DNA from: Alistipes senegalensis
Lineage (GTDB): Bacteria; Bacillota; Clostridia; Oscillospirales; Ruminococcaceae
Length of the DNA stretch: 39,725 nt
Assembly: GCA_023665275.1 (NCBI GenBank)
Contig: JAMPEF010000014.1
Coordinates: 1 to 39,725, forward strand
Reading direction: 5' to 3'
Position numbers and translations under genes: made by a program. This document shows, one piece after another, positions 1 through 11,155 of this stretch. The notes beneath the pieces are model-generated. The model was not told where the DNA came from, did no database searches, and saw only the letters and a list, made by a program, of their open reading frames with translations. Positions within the stretch are counted from its first letter, which is position 1; the number at the start of each line of letters is the position of its first letter.

Positions 1-18
1 GTATATCTCATACTTCTT

Positions 19-47
19 ATTATACCATATTTTTTCTATGTGGACAA
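19..47 (-). promoter_or_regulatory. Predicted promoter just after the tape measure gene
   Basis: On the minus strand a -35 TTGTCC (42-47) is followed after 17 bases by TATAAT (19-24), preceded by ATGG, giving a TGN extended -10. It starts four bases past the tape measure stop codon and points out of the window, so it probably drives the next tail or cargo gene separately from the tape measure transcript. The -35 matches consensus at 4 of 6 positions. Confidence 0.55.
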
Positions 48-50
48 GTT

Positions 51-3000
51 CTAAATCTGTTTCTCAAACGCATTTTGTAAATTCAACCTAAGTTCTTTAG
101 CTAAGTCATTACTGCTACCAACAGGGGAGTTGATTACAATATCGCCTATCTTGAACGTATTAGTTTGACTTGTAACAGCGGTTTCAGTACCTTCCGTACC
201 GAGTTTAGGGTCTATTGTATTGTTTAGTTTGGTGTTGCTATCAGTGGTAAATGTAGCAAGTCCGTCGGGTAATTTTACATTAGAAGTTAATAATGCCGCA
301 AGATTACTGTTTATTTCGTTTAAAGGCAAATCACTTAAAACTGTATAGAGTCCCTCGCCAACTTTTACTATATTATCCACAGTTTCTGTAACTTGTTCAC
401 TGGTTTCATCGGTTTGTTCATTATTATCTTTTTGTTCAACAGTAACACTTTCTTTTGGTTCGTTATTATCTTTCTTTTCAGCAGTGACATTTTCATTCAC
501 TTTTTTGATTTGCTCATCTTTAGTGTCTTGCGATACGGTTTGATTTTTATACTCCTTTGAGGCTTCTTCTCCAGCATTTGCTAAATCTTCCGCTGTAGTT
601 GTCTCTCCACCTTGGGCTTCTCTTGGCTTATTTAATTGCTCTAAAGCTAATTTGGAAGCGTCGGTTTTCAAGGCTTCTTTAATAACTTCTGGGTCAATGC
701 CATAAGTTTCGGCAAGATTAGCAGATAAAACAGTAACTAAATCTTCAAGAGGGTCGTTCATTTCAGCTAAAGTTTTATTTAAATCCTCAATTTTTTCATT
801 ATTGGTTTCTAAAGCTTCTGATTTTGCCTCTTCAAGACCTTCTTTTTCTTTCTCTTTTTCCTCTTTTTGTTTCTCCAGTTCGGCGGTCACAAGTTCGCGT
901 TTGGCATCATTATAATTTTTTAAAGCTTCTTTATATTTTTCATTATCAGTACGATAAGTAACAGTTCCGTCTGCGCCATATACCATACGGGTTCTTTGAC
1001 TTGCATTTTTAAGTTCTTCCTCAGCTTTTTGAAGATTATATAAACGTTCTTCCTCATCTGCCGCTGATTTTATAGCATTGATTTTCTCGTCAATAGCGTC
1101 AATCTGTTCGTTAATCAAATCAATTTGCTCATCATATGATTTTGTGATTTCTTCATTTTCTTTTTCAATTATTTCGATTTGTTCATTGATAAATTTTTCA
1201 TTAATATCCATTAAGTCTTGTATGCCATTGATTTGTGACTGAATGTCATTTTTAGCAGCTTCCAAGTATCGTTTTTCAGCTTCGTAGCTTTCCTCTGCAA
1301 AACCTGTTTTGTCTTTGTAATATTTCTCCCAAACACGTCGTAATTCAGCAGCTACTTGTGTTTCGCTTAGTTTGTGCTGTTCACCTAATTTTTCGATTTC
1401 AGCAACTTCAGCCTCGTATAATATGTTGGTATTAGCATATGTTTCCTCATCAAATGTTACCTTTAACTCGGGTAAATTAAGCCAATATGATTGCAGTGTA
1501 TTTAAATCGCTTTCAAATTGAGCAAAATCAATATACCCCCTGTCATATTTCTCTTGCAGTAATGCTTTTTCCGATTCATATATTTGTTTTCTGCGTTCGA
1601 TTTGCTCTCTTATTTTATCGTCAATATTAGTGCCGTCTGGGTCATCTAACAAACCCTTAGTATCAGTTTTCAGTGGCGTATTCTCAACAGCGTCAGACAA
1701 AGACATCCATTGCTCTTGAACGTCGTGCAAACTTACGTCCCACTCATCACAAGTCTTAATAATATTCTGAATATTTTGAGTAGGCTTATCGGTCTGCAAA
1801 CTGTTAATATCATCTTCTGTAATATTCAAATCAGTATCGACTTTTAAAACAATACCCAAATTATTCTTATCGGCTTCAAGAATATTGTCGGCAGATTCAA
1901 GAGTTCCGTAGATATAATCACTTAAAGTCTTTTCATCAAGCACAGTTCCGTCAGGCAAAATGGGAGTATAGTGTACAGCGACATACTTACCATTCTTTTC
2001 ATCACCTTGCCACAAAAACTCGGTAGAGGAATAAACGGTAGCGGTTTCACCGTCAGCAACATCATAACCCGCCTTTTTCATTGCTGAACTGTCAACTTTA
2101 GGACGTATGGTTAAATCAACATTGCCTAAACCGTAGGTTTTCTGCATTTCTTCATTGAATTTTCTTAAATTTTCAATATCTTCGATAGAAACTAAACCAC
2201 TGTTTTCACTTGCTCTTGTGCCATAATACCTATCTTCAAGCTCAGCTAAATCATGGTAATATTTTTCTGCGGTTATCAAATGTTGGTCATATGCGTCTTG
2301 GATAGATTGCTTTTCCTTTTCAAACTGTTTTTGAAGTTCGTTTTGTTGGTTAGTATGAATAGTTTCATACATATGATTTAACTGGTCTTTTACTTCGGGG
2401 TCATCTACAGTTCCGTTTGCATAGACATCGCTTTCAAATTTAGAAACTTTACCAGCATAAGCCGAATTATATTGTGCTTGATTTATGTAACCCATAGAAA
2501 GACTATGCTGTAATTCTTCGATACCCGCATTAAATTCAGCTAAAGCTTGGTTTTCCTCAAATTCACCAAAGAGTGCATTTAAAACAGCGTAAAGTAGTTT
2601 TGCTTCTTCGGTTGCCTCTTCTATGTTAGGAGTGAGTTCTTCAAGGGTTTCATTAATCTGATTACCACCTCTTACAGCTGATGTTTGCCATAAGTCAAGT
2701 GAACCTAAGCTACTGTTTATTGCGTTTGTTATATTTTCGATGTTCTGTTCATAGTCGTCTGTTAATTCAAAATCGACACCCAGATTTAGATTATACTTAT
2801 CCTTAAACGCGGCAGTAATTTGGTTAGCAAGATTACTCTTTAAAGTGTTTATTTTCTCTTGGTTGCTGTTTCTTAAATCTTGGTTAGCATAATTAAATAA
2901 ACCTTCTTTATCTACTTGAAGTTGACCATTCTCATCAAGCGAAACATACTTCTCCCAATCGGGAACAGCTTTCATAATAGCTTGAAGTGTGCTTGCGGAA

Positions 3001-6000
3001 AGTTTACCTATCTTGGTCATATCGTTTAATATGCTTTGATAGATAGATTCCCAGTTGGAGAGTTTGGAAGTTATATCGTCAATTGTGTCGGCAAGATTAA
3101 CTGTTTGATTGTCGATTTCTTCAATCATCAAATCATATTTAGCCAATTGAATGTCAGCTTCACTGATTTGTTTTTGAGCTTCTTGTTTGTTTTGTCGAGC
3201 CACAGCTTTTTCTTCATTAGTAGTCGTTGTACTATCGAGAATTTTCTGCGCTTCTTCCATTTCTTTTTCAGCTTCAGCTTTTGCCTTTAATGCTGTTTGA
3301 CGGTCAGTTTCAAAACCACTTTTTTGTGCAGCAATATATCTTTCTTTAGCCGCTCGTAAGGTATCAACAGAAACGGTGCAATTATCCACAGCATCTTTAA
3401 AATCAATTGCAAGGCTCTCATCTGCTTGAATCATCGTCCACATATCTTCTGATGATATAGTTGCTTGATTAGTGTCACCAGCCAAAGCAGCACTGATTGC
3501 ATTATCAAATACAGAAACAATAGACTTGGCGTTATCGTCATAATCGGATTTTTTTTGATTAAAACTTAAATTTAATTCTTGGAGTTCAATGTGATTTTCT
3601 GATAATTGTTTATTAATACGGTCATTTAATTGCTTGATAAAAATTGCAACAAGGTCTTCTATATCTATATCTTTTATATTATCAACGTCTAATATTTCTT
3701 TGAGTGCAGTAGTTATTGAAGAATATTCACCTAATTCCCAATCAACATCATTTAGTCCACCAGACAACGCTTTTTCAATTAACTGGTCAACTTGGTCTAT
3801 ATTGCCTTCGTTATAGTATGCTTCAAGCCAATTGTTTATGTCTTGATAAGAGGGGAATACGGAGAGTAGATAATCTTCTATGAAAGCAGGGTCTTTTCCT
3901 TGCTCGTTCATATATTCAGTTAGCAAGGTTCTGAAATCAAAGAAATTAGCTGCATTAATATCTGACAGATTTTTATTCTTAAAAGGATTGCTGTTTGTAT
4001 CATCACCACTCCATAAAAAGAAATCATTAACTGTATCAGCGTTTTCACTTAAAGTTGCAACGTCTAATATTTTTCTCATGTTGCTTAAAGAAATATCTTG
4101 AAATCCTAATAAAGTTTTTAAACCTTCTTCAAGTCTTAAATTATCTTCGGTGTCAGTAATAAGCCCCTCGTGTTTCAATTGTATAATTCTTTTATAAATA
4201 TCAAGAACTTTCTCATATGTTACGGTTTCTGCATTTAAATATGTGCCATTAGGATCTTCAAGGTCTTGTTGCAATATGATTTTGTTATCTTCAAATAATT
4301 TTTTTATATTATCATCAATTTTTTCAAAATTCAAATCGTTTATAGTTGTAAAGGGTGCATTTATTTCATCAAAACCTTTTATTATTTTATAATAATCATT
4401 CAAATTATCAATAAACATAGCGTCTTGTTCAGCATATGCTGTTATTGCTTTTGCCGCGTAACTGTTAGAATTAAATTTTGAAAATTTTTCTTGAGTATCT
4501 AAAATATTAGACATAGTAGCAGAAATTTCTTTATACAAATCGCTACTTTCATATAAGTATCCTTGTTGTTCTGATAATGTGGATAATATATGTGAAAATT
4601 GAGTTTCTTGCTGTTCTATTGAACCAATTAAGGATGCATAGGTTTCTAATGCTGAATTAGCATCTTTTGAAAAATCAATTTTTTGAATATCATCTACATT
4701 TTTTTCAAAGTTATTTAAAGCTTTGTTTACAGCTTCAAGATATGTGTCTTGTCCGAACCAATTATTTTCTTTAACGCCATTCTCAGCGGAATATTCATAT
4801 CCTATTTTATTAAGAAATTGAGTACTTGTTTTGGCTAATTCCGATTTTTTAGTTTCCTCTTCAAGTGCTAAACCTCTTTTTTGGATTTCAAGTAATGCGT
4901 TTTCTTCTTTAAGCCTTTCAAGGTCTTCTTTAGAAGTAATGGTTAACGGATTGGCATTGATTTCTTCAATTAGCTTTTTATTTTCTTCAAGTTTATCAGT
5001 AACATCTTCAAGTTTATTTGTTACTTCATTGTAGCTTTCAGCTGCTTCTTCAACTTTTTCTTGGAGTTTTTCGACCGTTTCTATAGACTCAACAATTTCC
5101 GTAACTGCCCAAATTGCCGCAGCTATAAGAAGTTGAGCCGCTAACGCTTTGAAACTCGCTGCTAATTTAGAAGTTGCTTCAGAAGCGTTTTCAGCACCTT
5201 TGCCAATTGCTTCCATACCTTCTGCTACTTTTTCGGTACCTTCTTCACCGTCTTCAAAAGCTGCGGCTAACGCCTCGTTAATTTTATCAGCAGCATTTTC
5301 ACTGTCACCAACTACCCCTTGGAGTTTTTTAGCTACAGCTTCACGTATATTGTCGATATTTTTAGTTGCGTTTACAGCACCTCCCAAACCTTCAATAAAC
5401 GCGTTTTTAAAGTTTTTCGCTAACAGTATGAGTTCATTGTTGGTTTGCTGAATAGTATTGGAATTATTGTTTTCTGTTCCCATATCATCTTTCAAACCTG
5501 TAAGAGAAAAAGCATTAGAAATATCTTCACCCTTTAAAGCAGAAACGCCTGTTTTAATTGCACCGACTACTTGTGTAACATCTTCTTTGGTTTGTTCCCA
5601 GTCCTTTTCCATAAACTGTCCAAAGCTTGAATTTTTAATTTTAGAACCAACTTCAGCGAGAACAGTAGGAACTTTTTGAATATCACTAAAGAAGTTTGCA
5701 AAGTTGTATGTTTCGTTCTTGTCCAAAAATCCCATTAATCCCAAAGAAAGCAGTGGTGTACCACCAGTAACTTCCACTATCTTATCAACAAGTTCAATTA
5801 CTTTGGTTAAACCCTTAACAACAAGCTTTATATCATCACTGTCAAAGAAGTCAATTGACAAATCTTCAAAAGCCGCTTTCATTTGATTTATACGTCCTTG
5901 AATAGAGTCGATGTATGCAGCATTTTCCTTTGCGGCAGAACCAGCAGCATTTTCCGATACTTCCAAAGCTTTTTCAGCTTGTGAGAAATTATTTAGCAGT

Positions 6001-9000
6001 GCGCCAATTTGGTTAGCTCTGTTTTTACCAGCGATCTTTTCAAGTAAAGCTGTCTTGTCTATGTCATTCATTTTCTCCATAGCTTCGCTTAATTCTTTGG
6101 TAATCTGCATTGTTGATTTAAATGTCGAGTCATTGAACATTATATCAACACCAGTTAAACCTTTGATTTCAGCACGAAGTTTAGAAGTAGAGGTCGCCAT
6201 ATCCGATGTATCTTCACCAAGTTCGTTAAGCTCCGTTTTAGCACCCCTCAATCTGAGAGCATAAATTTTCAAAGCTGCACCTGCCGATGAAGCGTCTTGC
6301 GTAACTTCCGTCATAGCGGTAAGCATAGCTATACTTTCGTCCATTGAGTTACCTGACATATACAATGTACTTGCTGAATTGGTTAAGCCCTCACCAAGCT
6401 GCCGAGCCGATACAGCAAACCTGTTGCCAACCTCATTGAACGAGTCAACAATCCGCCCTGTTTCTTCTGCACTTAAATTAAATGCTTTAGTAGCACTTAC
6501 CAAATCATTGGTAGCAGTTTCTATGTCTAAATCGCCAACATTGGAGTACATTATTGCGTTTTCAGCCAGTGTTTGGCTTTCATTTATGTTGTATCCAAGC
6601 TTAGCAAAACCCGCTGTAGAAGTTGTCAGAGCAGTAATGGTACTGCCTAACGCCTGTGCCTGTGTACCAGCATTTTTTAAGAAACGGCTGTATGTCTCAC
6701 CAGAATTATCGGTTACTTTTTTAAGCTCGGTCATAGCAGCGTCTATTTCGCGAGTATTATTTAACATTTCGCGGAAAGCTTGTTTGATATATTCAAGCCC
6801 AGCTCCTACGATTGCTCTGTTGCCTAAAATTTCAAACAAGTGTTTCATTTCGTTGCCGAAACTACGTCCCGTTTTACCCGCAGATACAGTCTGAGCTTCT
6901 AAAGAATTAAACCTTGCAGTTAATTTTTCTATTTTTTCAGCACTCATATCTGTCGTGTCAGCTAATTCTTCCAGTATATTATTATACTGAGAGGCGAGGT
7001 TCTTATCCTTTAATGCTCTGCTGTTTTCTTCTCCCCATTTTTTAGCCTTAGTAATGAGATTATTATAATTACGTTCCATTTTGCTGAGACTTAATCCAGC
7101 GGTTGCGTCAACTTTAGTATCTCGGATTTTGTCAATAACGGTTTTATATTTTTCTAACGCTTGGGTTATATCAAGAACTTCTTTTTGGATTTCGCCATTC
7201 TCATCGAAAACGTTAAATGTAGCCGTTTCTTTACCGTCCTTAAATTCATCAAAACCTTTTTGGAAAGATTTTAATATGGCAAGATATTCATCACTTGATT
7301 GTGTGCCAATTTTAGCTTTAGATTTGTTTATATCTTCAATATCTTTTCGTATAACGTCAGGGAAGCTTTCAATCGTTTTATTTTTGACGCTTAAATCTAT
7401 TTCTTTATAAGCATCCTCCAATACTTGATTGATATTGTGAATGTCCAAAGGTAATTGCTCAAACCTACCATTGTCTTTAGGCTTTTGATACGTAACGTCC
7501 TCTTTACCTTTTTCAATTGAAATAACACCCTTTTTCAGGTTATTAAGCCAAACAATATATTTTTTGGCGAAATCCTTATCAATTTGTTTCCCAGAAACAG
7601 CTTTGTTTATTTCTGATATTTTACTTTCTATTGCAGTATAATAATCATCATAATTTTCAGACTTTGGCGCAGGGGTATTATTATCTGTGTTATCGGAGTT
7701 ATCATCCTTGCCTGAATTGCCTTCTTTAGGTGAAACAGGGGAAAACTGTTTATTTTGAATTGTAACAACGATATTTTCGATATTACCAATTGAATCAATA
7801 GTTTCTTTAAGTTTTTCTACTTGTTCGGTTAAATCATTGATTTTTGAAATATCAGTTTCTACATTTGAAACTATTCCACTATTTTTTTCATCAATTGTTT
7901 TAGATACGTTTCTTATAGCTTTATTAATTTTTTTAAGAATGTCCTGTAATCTTTTAAGTGCATCAGATATTTTATTAATAGTATCTAAATCATTAACTGT
8001 ATTATCAGGAATAAGTCTTGATATAGAACCTTCAGACATAGTAACTTGTGAAAGTGCATTTTCAAGTTCTGTTTTCAATGCTACAGCATTTTCAGAATAG
8101 TCCAGCACTGGCATTTTAACCATAGCGAACGTTTCGTTAATTTGAGTGATAATACTTTCAATGTCAACATTGAAGTTAGGTTCTATCTTATCAATTGTAA
8201 AAGAGTTTAAAGCATTTGTTATCTGTTCCTTTATGCTACCAATGTTTTCTTGACTGATTTCCACGCTATTTATAACAATAGGGGAGAGAGCGACTTCAAT
8301 TTTTGATTTTATGTCTGCCACTACATCTGCATTTGCAAAATCAATATTGGAAATGCTCACCGATAAACTGTTAGGTTGTGCAGGTTCCTCAGTATCGCTT
8401 TGAGTAAACTTGGGAGTAAAATCAACTCTGATAGGGTTAGTTGCGAGAGTTTTATCAAGTTGGCTCTGCAATTCTTCCGAACTGAAACTGTCGGATAACA
8501 ACGCACGAGTTATGTAAATCGTAAATCCGAACGCATCAAGTTGTTTTTGGATTTGGTCAGGTGTGTTATCGGATATAGTGGCATTTGTTGTACTGGTGGG
8601 AGTTTGTGAAGTGGTGCTATCTGAAGGTACATTTACTGCCTCAGATACTTTTGTTGCATTATTAACCTCTTTATCAAAATTTAAATCTGGCAATAATCCT
8701 CTTTCATTGAATTTATCACTTATTTGTGTTATAGCTTCTTTGTCAATATCAGACACTTCACCAACATTATTAATAAAATTATTTAATGCTATATACAAAC
8801 CTACCATTAAATCCTGAGTATCACTTAATTCCTTCTTATCAGATTCTATATCTTTTTGTTTTGTTTTTAATTCATCGCCTGACAGATTAGCTGACTCATT
8901 AATATACCGATCCAATTCCTCAAGACAACCATCGTATTGATTAATATAAAATTCTGCATATTCAACAAATTTATCAATATTATCAATTTTATTAAATTTT

Positions 9001-10976
9001 TCTAATCTTTTTTGTTTAAAACTTAATGCTTTGTTTTCTTGCTCGGTATTATTATGATTATCATCAAGAGATTTATTAAAATTCTCACTATCAACAGCTG
9101 TTTCTTTAAAAGTTTCACCAACTTGTTTAACATCATTCTTAATATTATTGATCTTTGTTTCAAGATTTGTTAGCTTTTGTTCTTCATTAGAAAAATAATC
9201 TTCAGAATAAGAGTCCATAGCGTCACTATCAACCCCATTGCTTATAGCAATTTGTTCAACTTCCTCTTTTTTATGTTTTATTTCTTCTAAAAGTGTTCTG
9301 GCATTTTCCAGTTGTTCTATATCATTGTTTTCTTTAGCAAAAAGTTTGGTATTCTGGTATCTTTCTTCCAAATCAAGCAGTTCTTTATAGTCATCAAGTG
9401 ACTCAATAATTGAATTATTATACATTATTTGAATATCAGCAATATCATTTTCTATTTGTTTTTGTTCTGCTTGCGGAATACTGTCTTTAACATTATTATA
9501 TATTTGTTTTATATCATCCAAAATTTGTTGCTGTTCAGTAATACCGCTATTTTCAGGTAAATCGTAGAATAAATCGTGGAATTTTTGGATTTCAGAATGA
9601 AGAGAAACTATAGCGTCTTTGGGGTTGATTTTTTCTTTTGTTACTCCTCTATTGTACATATTGGTAATATTTTTTAAATCTGTTTCTAATTTATCAACCT
9701 CTTCAGACAATTCATTGTCAAATGTAGCATTTTCTGACGATTCATAAGTATCTGCAAATTTTTGATATTCTTGAATGATACTATTTAATTCATTTTTGAT
9801 TTCTGATACAGACTTATTACCCATTAGCCGCTGTTTATTTAGTTCAGCAATTCTTTGCATTATTTTATTTTTGTCAGTTTTTTTCTTTTCATCATCAAGA
9901 ATTTCTGATTTTTTTGTTTTGGGTTTTATAATGTCTTCATCAGAAGAATATTTATCTAAATTATTTTGAAGTTCTTTATTGTTTTCGGCTAAGTGTTGTA
10001 CAATTTCTTCTTGTTTATTAATTAGTGAATCTTGAATATATTTGAATATTCTGTTTGAATTTTCAAACTCTTTTTCAATTTTTTCATCAATTAATTTGAA
10101 ATCATTAGTATCTTCAACTTTATTCCATATGCCTGGTTGATTTGTTGCTCCGAATTTAGCAACATCAAATTTCTTCAAACTGATTTTTTTACCATTATCC
10201 AGCGCAAGTTCCTGAACATTAATCTTAGCCATAAGATAACGCAAAACGTTTTCCATTTCAGCTAATTCACTATAATCCGATGAAACTTGTTCTTTGTTAC
10301 TCCAATCATATTGTTTATTGGTACGCATATATTTTTGTTTGGTCTCATATTTTGCACCAATATTCTTTATGGCGTCTTGATAAATCTGTTTAGTAACATC
10401 ATCAATTTCACCACCGCTATTTTTCATATTTTTATATTTTTGCAGCTTTTCTGTTTGAGCTACAAGTACCTCTGCTGCTTTTGCAGCCTTGGTTAAGTCA
10501 TTATATAAATTGTCTACCCCAATTTCTTGGTTATCAATTTTAAAATTTCCAAATTCCTTAAAGATAGGTAAGAAGTCTGCACTTAAACGTCGCATAAATT
10601 CAAAATTGGTTTTTAATTTACCGCTTAATTCTGAAATTATATTTTGATCAGCTTTGCCTTTTTTGGCTGTTTCAGACGTCAATTTTGAATATGCATCTTG
10701 GGTATCTGCAATAGTTTCTTTGATTATTGATTTTATTGCAATAGCAGCATTTTTAGCATCATTGCTATTTATTATTTGGATACCTTCACTTTTTTGGCTG
10801 TTATTAACTACTTTTTGCATAGCAGTTATAACATTTTGCACTTCTTTTTCTGAAAATCCTACAGGTACAGTAATACCGCCATTAACTCGTTCTGCAAATT
10901 GTTGAAACTCTTTGTCGTTAATTATAACGTCTATGTCTATTCCGGCTTCAACGCGGTTAGTATCTTCTATTGCCAT
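51..10976 (-). CDS. Tail tape measure protein, giant (3641 aa)
   Basis: Sets tail length and is threaded through the tail tube lumen. A TP901-type tape measure domain lies at about residues 1365-1715 (seen in REIDAAMTELKKVTDNSGE and in LGNRAIVGAGLEYIKQAF). A hydrophobic helix follows near 1940-1960, long charged coiled coils lie at about 3230-3400, and the last 30 residues have the GDIVINSP...LAKEL...NAFEKQI ending common in this family. The start ATG has AAAGGAGG seven bases upstream. About 1360 residues precede the TP901 domain, which is usually near the N-terminus. No lysozyme or peptidase domain was recognised. If the usual ratio of about 0.15 nm per residue held, the tail would be near 0.5 micrometre. 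The gene has its own promoter and leader and is separated from the tail tube gene by a cargo region. The family is confident; the role of the N-terminal extension is unknown. Confidence 0.93.
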   Translation of the reverse strand: MAIEDTNRVEAGIDIDVIINDKEFQQFAERVNGGITVPVGFSEKEVQNVITAMQKVVNNSQKSEGIQIINSNDAKNAAIAIKSIIKETIADTQDAYSKLTSETAKKGKADQNIISELSGKLKTNFEFMRRLSADFLPIFKEFGNFKIDNQEIGVDNLYNDLTKAAKAAEVLVAQTEKLQKYKNMKNSGGEIDDVTKQIYQDAIKNIGAKYETKQKYMRTNKQYDWSNKEQVSSDYSELAEMENVLRYLMAKINVQELALDNGKKISLKKFDVAKFGATNQPGIWNKVEDTNDFKLIDEKIEKEFENSNRIFKYIQDSLINKQEEIVQHLAENNKELQNNLDKYSSDEDIIKPKTKKSEILDDEKKKTDKNKIMQRIAELNKQRLMGNKSVSEIKNELNSIIQEYQKFADTYESSENATFDNELSEEVDKLETDLKNITNMYNRGVTKEKINPKDAIVSLHSEIQKFHDLFYDLPENSGITEQQQILDDIKQIYNNVKDSIPQAEQKQIENDIADIQIMYNNSIIESLDDYKELLDLEERYQNTKLFAKENNDIEQLENARTLLEEIKHKKEEVEQIAISNGVDSDAMDSYSEDYFSNEEQKLTNLETKINNIKNDVKQVGETFKETAVDSENFNKSLDDNHNNTEQENKALSFKQKRLEKFNKIDNIDKFVEYAEFYINQYDGCLEELDRYINESANLSGDELKTKQKDIESDKKELSDTQDLMVGLYIALNNFINNVGEVSDIDKEAITQISDKFNERGLLPDLNFDKEVNNATKVSEAVNVPSDSTTSQTPTSTTNATISDNTPDQIQKQLDAFGFTIYITRALLSDSFSSEELQSQLDKTLATNPIRVDFTPKFTQSDTEEPAQPNSLSVSISNIDFANADVVADIKSKIEVALSPIVINSVEISQENIGSIKEQITNALNSFTIDKIEPNFNVDIESIITQINETFAMVKMPVLDYSENAVALKTELENALSQVTMSEGSISRLIPDNTVNDLDTINKISDALKRLQDILKKINKAIRNVSKTIDEKNSGIVSNVETDISKINDLTEQVEKLKETIDSIGNIENIVVTIQNKQFSPVSPKEGNSGKDDNSDNTDNNTPAPKSENYDDYYTAIESKISEINKAVSGKQIDKDFAKKYIVWLNNLKKGVISIEKGKEDVTYQKPKDNGRFEQLPLDIHNINQVLEDAYKEIDLSVKNKTIESFPDVIRKDIEDINKSKAKIGTQSSDEYLAILKSFQKGFDEFKDGKETATFNVFDENGEIQKEVLDITQALEKYKTVIDKIRDTKVDATAGLSLSKMERNYNNLITKAKKWGEENSRALKDKNLASQYNNILEELADTTDMSAEKIEKLTARFNSLEAQTVSAGKTGRSFGNEMKHLFEILGNRAIVGAGLEYIKQAFREMLNNTREIDAAMTELKKVTDNSGETYSRFLKNAGTQAQALGSTITALTTSTAGFAKLGYNINESQTLAENAIMYSNVGDLDIETATNDLVSATKAFNLSAEETGRIVDSFNEVGNRFAVSARQLGEGLTNSASTLYMSGNSMDESIAMLTAMTEVTQDASSAGAALKIYALRLRGAKTELNELGEDTSDMATSTSKLRAEIKGLTGVDIMFNDSTFKSTMQITKELSEAMEKMNDIDKTALLEKIAGKNRANQIGALLNNFSQAEKALEVSENAAGSAAKENAAYIDSIQGRINQMKAAFEDLSIDFFDSDDIKLVVKGLTKVIELVDKIVEVTGGTPLLSLGLMGFLDKNETYNFANFFSDIQKVPTVLAEVGSKIKNSSFGQFMEKDWEQTKEDVTQVVGAIKTGVSALKGEDISNAFSLTGLKDDMGTENNNSNTIQQTNNELILLAKNFKNAFIEGLGGAVNATKNIDNIREAVAKKLQGVVGDSENAADKINEALAAAFEDGEEGTEKVAEGMEAIGKGAENASEATSKLAASFKALAAQLLIAAAIWAVTEIVESIETVEKLQEKVEEAAESYNEVTNKLEDVTDKLEENKKLIEEINANPLTITSKEDLERLKEENALLEIQKRGLALEEETKKSELAKTSTQFLNKIGYEYSAENGVKENNWFGQDTYLEAVNKALNNFEKNVDDIQKIDFSKDANSALETYASLIGSIEQQETQFSHILSTLSEQQGYLYESSDLYKEISATMSNILDTQEKFSKFNSNSYAAKAITAYAEQDAMFIDNLNDYYKIIKGFDEINAPFTTINDLNFEKIDDNIKKLFEDNKIILQQDLEDPNGTYLNAETVTYEKVLDIYKRIIQLKHEGLITDTEDNLRLEEGLKTLLGFQDISLSNMRKILDVATLSENADTVNDFFLWSGDDTNSNPFKNKNLSDINAANFFDFRTLLTEYMNEQGKDPAFIEDYLLSVFPSYQDINNWLEAYYNEGNIDQVDQLIEKALSGGLNDVDWELGEYSSITTALKEILDVDNIKDIDIEDLVAIFIKQLNDRINKQLSENHIELQELNLSFNQKKSDYDDNAKSIVSVFDNAISAALAGDTNQATISSEDMWTMIQADESLAIDFKDAVDNCTVSVDTLRAAKERYIAAQKSGFETDRQTALKAKAEAEKEMEEAQKILDSTTTTNEEKAVARQNKQEAQKQISEADIQLAKYDLMIEEIDNQTVNLADTIDDITSKLSNWESIYQSILNDMTKIGKLSASTLQAIMKAVPDWEKYVSLDENGQLQVDKEGLFNYANQDLRNSNQEKINTLKSNLANQITAAFKDKYNLNLGVDFELTDDYEQNIENITNAINSSLGSLDLWQTSAVRGGNQINETLEELTPNIEEATEEAKLLYAVLNALFGEFEENQALAEFNAGIEELQHSLSMGYINQAQYNSAYAGKVSKFESDVYANGTVDDPEVKDQLNHMYETIHTNQQNELQKQFEKEKQSIQDAYDQHLITAEKYYHDLAELEDRYYGTRASENSGLVSIEDIENLRKFNEEMQKTYGLGNVDLTIRPKVDSSAMKKAGYDVADGETATVYSSTEFLWQGDEKNGKYVAVHYTPILPDGTVLDEKTLSDYIYGTLESADNILEADKNNLGIVLKVDTDLNITEDDINSLQTDKPTQNIQNIIKTCDEWDVSLHDVQEQWMSLSDAVENTPLKTDTKGLLDDPDGTNIDDKIREQIERRKQIYESEKALLQEKYDRGYIDFAQFESDLNTLQSYWLNLPELKVTFDEETYANTNILYEAEVAEIEKLGEQHKLSETQVAAELRRVWEKYYKDKTGFAEESYEAEKRYLEAAKNDIQSQINGIQDLMDINEKFINEQIEIIEKENEEITKSYDEQIDLINEQIDAIDEKINAIKSAADEEERLYNLQKAEEELKNASQRTRMVYGADGTVTYRTDNEKYKEALKNYNDAKRELVTAELEKQKEEKEKEKEGLEEAKSEALETNNEKIEDLNKTLAEMNDPLEDLVTVLSANLAETYGIDPEVIKEALKTDASKLALEQLNKPREAQGGETTTAEDLANAGEEASKEYKNQTVSQDTKDEQIKKVNENVTAEKKDNNEPKESVTVEQKDNNEQTDETSEQVTETVDNIVKVGEGLYTVLSDLPLNEINSNLAALLTSNVKLPDGLATFTTDSNTKLNNTIDPKLGTEGTETAVTSQTNTFKIGDIVINSPVGSSNDLAKELRLNLQNAFEKQI
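411..494. repeat. Tandem 42-bp duplication inside the tape measure gene
   Basis: Two adjacent 42-base units (411-452 and 453-494) are clearly related. On the minus strand they encode NVTAEKKDNNEPKE followed by SVTVEQKDNNEQTDE. This is a small in-frame duplication in a low-complexity linker near the tape measure C-terminus. Confidence 0.7.
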
Positions 10977-11018
10977 AAAATATCCTCCTTTAGTTCATGA
11001 GACGTGTGGGTATAAAAT

Positions 11019-11049
11019 AAACGGGGATAACAAATTGTTTTCCTCGTTT
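11019..11049 (-). promoter_or_regulatory. Hairpin in the tape measure mRNA leader
   Basis: A near-perfect hairpin with about 14 pairs and one internal T-T mismatch lies between the predicted minus-strand promoter (11121-11148) and the tape measure start. On the minus strand it is followed by ATTTTATA, so it could act as an attenuator, a processing site or a weak terminator. No function is established. Confidence 0.45.
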
Positions 11050-11120
11050 AAAATCAATTATTTACTTTTCTTTGTTGATGTTGTACAAATTAATTCGTAC
11101 TTTAGTTTTTAGCTTGTGTA

Positions 11121-11148
11121 ATTTTACGGTTTTATATTAATATGTCAA
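11121..11148 (-). promoter_or_regulatory. Predicted promoter for the tape measure gene
   Basis: On the minus strand a perfect TTGACA (11143-11148) is separated by 16 bases from TAAAAT (11121-11126). It would give the tape measure gene a leader of about 135 bases and make its expression independent of the distant head operon. It is back to back with the plus-strand promoter at 11156-11184. Confidence 0.6.
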
Positions 11149-11155
11149 AATTTGC

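Noticed and set aside
3036-8817. Many plus-strand frames within the tape measure gene
   Set aside because: Serine-, leucine- and phenylalanine-rich shadows of the opposite coding strand, without binding sites.
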